From an uncultured Collinsella sp. (GTDB taxonomy: Bacteria > Actinomycetota > Coriobacteriia > Coriobacteriales > Coriobacteriaceae), in contig CAJJZO010000016.1 in NCBI GenBank assembly GCA_905197585.1, positions 1-17,495 on the forward strand: 17,495 nucleotides of DNA, written 5' to 3'. The stretch's first letter is position 1. Every line of letters starts with the position of its first letter. Positions 15,374 through 17,495 of the stretch are shown here, one piece after another. The notes beneath the pieces are model-generated. The model did not search any database. It was given only the letters and a program-made list of their open reading frames with translations, and had not been told where the DNA came from. A program made the translations under genes and the position numbers.

Positions 15374-16450
15374 ATGGCATTCGATCCCATTCAAGAGGAT
15401 TGCCATCGCCTCGTTCTTGAGGCCTTGCGCCGCGACAATATCCCGCTCACCGACGGTGCCGCCGTAGAGCGTCTGATGGAACAATTCACCCGCAACCCCG
15501 CACCGCTCATCGTGCACGACCGCGACCGCGCCGGGCACCTCATTGCCAAGGTGGTCGAGGCTGTCGACTACCGCATTCCCTTTATCCCTGACGATACCCA
15601 GGCAGAGCAAGAAGAGGCCACTGCCGAGAACATGCTTCGCGAGGCAACCGAGCTCGATCCGGCCAACTGGGACGCTCAGCGCATGCTGACCGCCCTCACC
15701 GCCAACTCCAACGAGGAGTACGTACAGTATCTGGTGTCCAAGTGCGACGAGGTGGAGCGCGACCTGGCACTCAAGATCGCCTCGGCGCAGGACCCCTACG
15801 AGCGCGAGGCCGCTGGCGACCTTATGCGCCGTCCCTACCTGCGCTGGCTTGCCGCCCTTGCGTCACGCGCCCTCATTAGCGGCCGCTATCGCATGTCGCT
15901 CGAAGCCGCAAATCGCAGCCTCGACTTTGCCCCCAACGATCCTGCCGGCGTCCGCCACACCGCGATGCTCGCCATGGCGAAGCTCGAATACCCCGCCGAG
16001 GAGCTCAAGCGCTTTCGCTCTGCCCACTCCGTCCCCTATCTTGCCAACACGCCGCTGCGCCGTCGTCCCAAGGACGCGGAGCGCGACTTGGACCCGTGGA
16101 CGCTCATCGCGCTGATGAGCGCTGCCTGGCGCGAGCTGGACTACGAGGGTGCCGAGCGCTACTTGCGCATCCTGGTGCGCTCATGCCCGCACGCGGCCGA
16201 AGCACTCTACTTCCAAACCGAGTTTCCCGATGGCGTCTATGCCCGCGTCAACGTGGGCGTGGGCTCCACCGACGAGCTTGTCCTTGCGTTGTCCGAGGCG
16301 ACGCCGGTACTGCAGGAGGGCTTGGGCGCCCCCGACAACGCCAGCTTTGCCGCCTGGGTCGCCACCAACGATATCGTGCGTTCCCAGATCGACGAGCGCA
16401 TCCTGCGGGCGGCCGAGCAGGGCTTGCCGTTTAAGGGAGGAGACCTCTAA
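15374..16450 (+). CDS. TPR-like helical repeat protein, first of a tandem pair
   Basis: I do not recognise a named family. This 358-aa soluble protein is almost wholly alpha-helical and rich in alanine, leucine, arginine and glutamate. TPR-like helix pairs are visible at AENMLREATELDPANWDAQRML, at RALISGRYRMSLEAANRSLDFAPNDP (given in part: SLEAANRSLDFAPNDP) and at LDYEGAERYLRILVRSCPHAAEALY. The LDPxN/APNDP turn after a helix is typical of TPRs. No signal peptide, membrane segment or catalytic motif is seen, so a scaffolding or adaptor role is the only reasonable guess. ATG 15374 has AAAGGAGG upstream, which decides the start over 15344. Its stop TAA shares a base with the next ATG (TAATG), so the two genes are translationally coupled. 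Confidence 0.8.
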   Translation: MAFDPIQEDCHRLVLEALRRDNIPLTDGAAVERLMEQFTRNPAPLIVHDRDRAGHLIAKVVEAVDYRIPFIPDDTQAEQEEATAENMLREATELDPANWDAQRMLTALTANSNEEYVQYLVSKCDEVERDLALKIASAQDPYEREAAGDLMRRPYLRWLAALASRALISGRYRMSLEAANRSLDFAPNDPAGVRHTAMLAMAKLEYPAEELKRFRSAHSVPYLANTPLRRRPKDAERDLDPWTLIALMSAAWRELDYEGAERYLRILVRSCPHAAEALYFQTEFPDGVYARVNVGVGSTDELVLALSEATPVLQEGLGAPDNASFAAWVATNDIVRSQIDERILRAAEQGLPFKGGDL

Positions 16451-17493
16451 TGGATCCGAGCGTCTACATCCCCGCCTACCTAGAGCGCACCTATCTGGCG
16501 TCGCACCCCGAACTCACCGATGCAGCACGCGAGCTTGTCCACAACGACGTGAGCGTCAACCCTCATAAGTATGCGCAGACCGAGCATGCCCAGGCACTGC
16601 TGTCCTATGCCGGTGTTCATCGCCACCTGCTCGACGAGCTCCATCGCATCGAGGACATGGGCAGCGACGAGGAGTTCGAGCAGACGCGTAATCGCCTGTT
16701 CGACGACATGCGCGATGAGCTGCTCAAAATTGTCCGCGTCGATGCACTGGCCGTCGACGCGCAGCTGCTCGCCATCATCCTGGCCGACACGCCCGTTGAC
16801 GCCTGCCTGGGTGACCTGATGAAGCTCGAGGCGACCACGGCCGATTACCTGCAGCAAAGCGTGCCCGGGTTCGACATGGAAGCCCCGCACTACTGGGCCA
16901 ATAATGTTTTGGCCGACGGTGTCACCGCGGCAGACCTTACCGTGAGCGAGCCGGCCCTTATCGGGTGGCTCCACACGCTCGAGGCCATCTCGCAGCTGTG
17001 CATGGCGAGCGCTCGTTACCGTGCTGCCGCCAACTACGCCCGCCGCGTCCTTAAGGCAGAAGGCTATCCCACCCGGGCCGCAGGCACCGTGCTGCTCGCC
17101 CTCGCTCGTCTGGAAGACCAAGACGGCTTTTTTGCCCTGGCCCACCAGCTCGAGGAACAGGTGGGAGCCGATGCACTCGAGAACTCCCCCTGGTACCTGC
17201 TCGCCCGCACAATCCTCTTGTTCAAAACGAACAAGATGCGTCCGGCGGTGCGTGCGCTGCGTGAGTTCGCTAACCGCTGCGAGGGCGGCGCATTCTTCTT
17301 GCTGAATCCCATGTACCAGACACCGTACCTTCCCTGCCGACCCGAGCCGCGCGACCCCTGGGACCTCTCGCACCAGGCGGTTTGGGAAGCCGACGGCATT
17401 ATCTCGGACACCCCCGACTTTGCCCCCTGGGCCAGCGCTTGCGAAGACGTATCGCAGCTTGCCCAGGAATTTGCGCGCCGTTACGGCTTTTAA
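16450..17493 (+). CDS. TPR-like helical repeat protein, second of a tandem pair
   Basis: This 347-aa protein has no recognised family. It starts at ATG 16450, overlapping the previous stop by one base, with AAGGGAGGAG upstream. It seems to be a diverged paralogue of the upstream protein. WLHTLEAISQLCMASARYR, then RRVLKAEGYPTRAAGTVLL and ALARLED match the order and spacing of WLAALASRALISGRYR, NRSLDFAPNDPAGVRHTAM and AMAKLEY. Later, SPWYLLARTILLF matches DPWTLIALMSAAW. The C-terminal part is its own, with proline- and tryptophan-rich PYLPCRPEPRDPWDL. No signal peptide or membrane helix is visible. The pair probably acts together, perhaps as a hetero-oligomer; the partner process is unknown. 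Confidence 0.8.
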   Translation: MDPSVYIPAYLERTYLASHPELTDAARELVHNDVSVNPHKYAQTEHAQALLSYAGVHRHLLDELHRIEDMGSDEEFEQTRNRLFDDMRDELLKIVRVDALAVDAQLLAIILADTPVDACLGDLMKLEATTADYLQQSVPGFDMEAPHYWANNVLADGVTAADLTVSEPALIGWLHTLEAISQLCMASARYRAAANYARRVLKAEGYPTRAAGTVLLALARLEDQDGFFALAHQLEEQVGADALENSPWYLLARTILLFKTNKMRPAVRALREFANRCEGGAFFLLNPMYQTPYLPCRPEPRDPWDLSHQAVWEADGIISDTPDFAPWASACEDVSQLAQEFARRYGF

Positions 17494-17495
17494 CG

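Overview
The window looks like chromosome of a high-GC, fermentative anaerobe of the class Coriobacteriia. A Collinsella-like gut actinobacterium is my best guess, from the codon and amino-acid style, the polyferredoxin, the PTS plus GH4 sugar cluster, and the absence of respiratory genes. That assignment is an inference from gene content; no rRNA or other marker is present to prove it. There are no tRNA or rRNA genes, no insertion sequences, no phage genes and no CRISPR array.

Layout. (1) 1-2824: guaA (minus, cut by the left edge) diverges from a cytoplasmic asparaginase gene (plus). (2) 2847-5012: a small XRE repressor-like gene diverges, across a perfect 26-bp palindrome, from a 129-aa cysteine-rich protein with a degenerate HAD-like end. 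It is followed on the minus strand by the ychF GTPase gene and a DUF1648 membrane protein. (3) 5140-10546: a complete alpha-glucoside island. A PTS EIICB transporter and a GH4 6-phospho-alpha-glucosidase (minus) diverge from a zinc MDR dehydrogenase and a TreR-like GntR/UTRA regulator (plus). The shared 356-bp region holds several TTGTCTAGACAA-like operator sites, one of them inside a recognisable promoter. (4) 10566-14862, all minus: an iron-containing alcohol dehydrogenase, a glycerol dehydrogenase (gldA type), a 112-aa protein resembling only the N-terminal part of a glycerol dehydrogenase, and a four-cluster polyferredoxin. Hairpins separate most of these. (5) 14863-17493: a gene-poor 511-bp stretch, then two translationally coupled TPR-like genes (plus) that seem to be diverged paralogues.

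How the parts work together. The island in (3) would phosphorylate and import an alpha-glucoside, split it to glucose 6-phosphate plus an aglycone, and perhaps oxidise that aglycone. The regulator would sense the phosphorylated sugar. The dehydrogenases in (4) fit redox balancing in fermentation: ethanol formation and glycerol/dihydroxyacetone exchange. The polyferredoxin would carry electrons, but its partner is not in this window.

The least explained items are the regulated divergent pair around 3094-3119, the truncated GldA-like gene, the long nested palindromes at 10444-10546 and 12341-12401, the odd central cysteines of the polyferredoxin, and the tandem TPR-like pair. I see no single clearly new multi-gene system. 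The best candidates for new biology are the polyol-glucoside reading of the sugar island and the XRE/small-protein pair.
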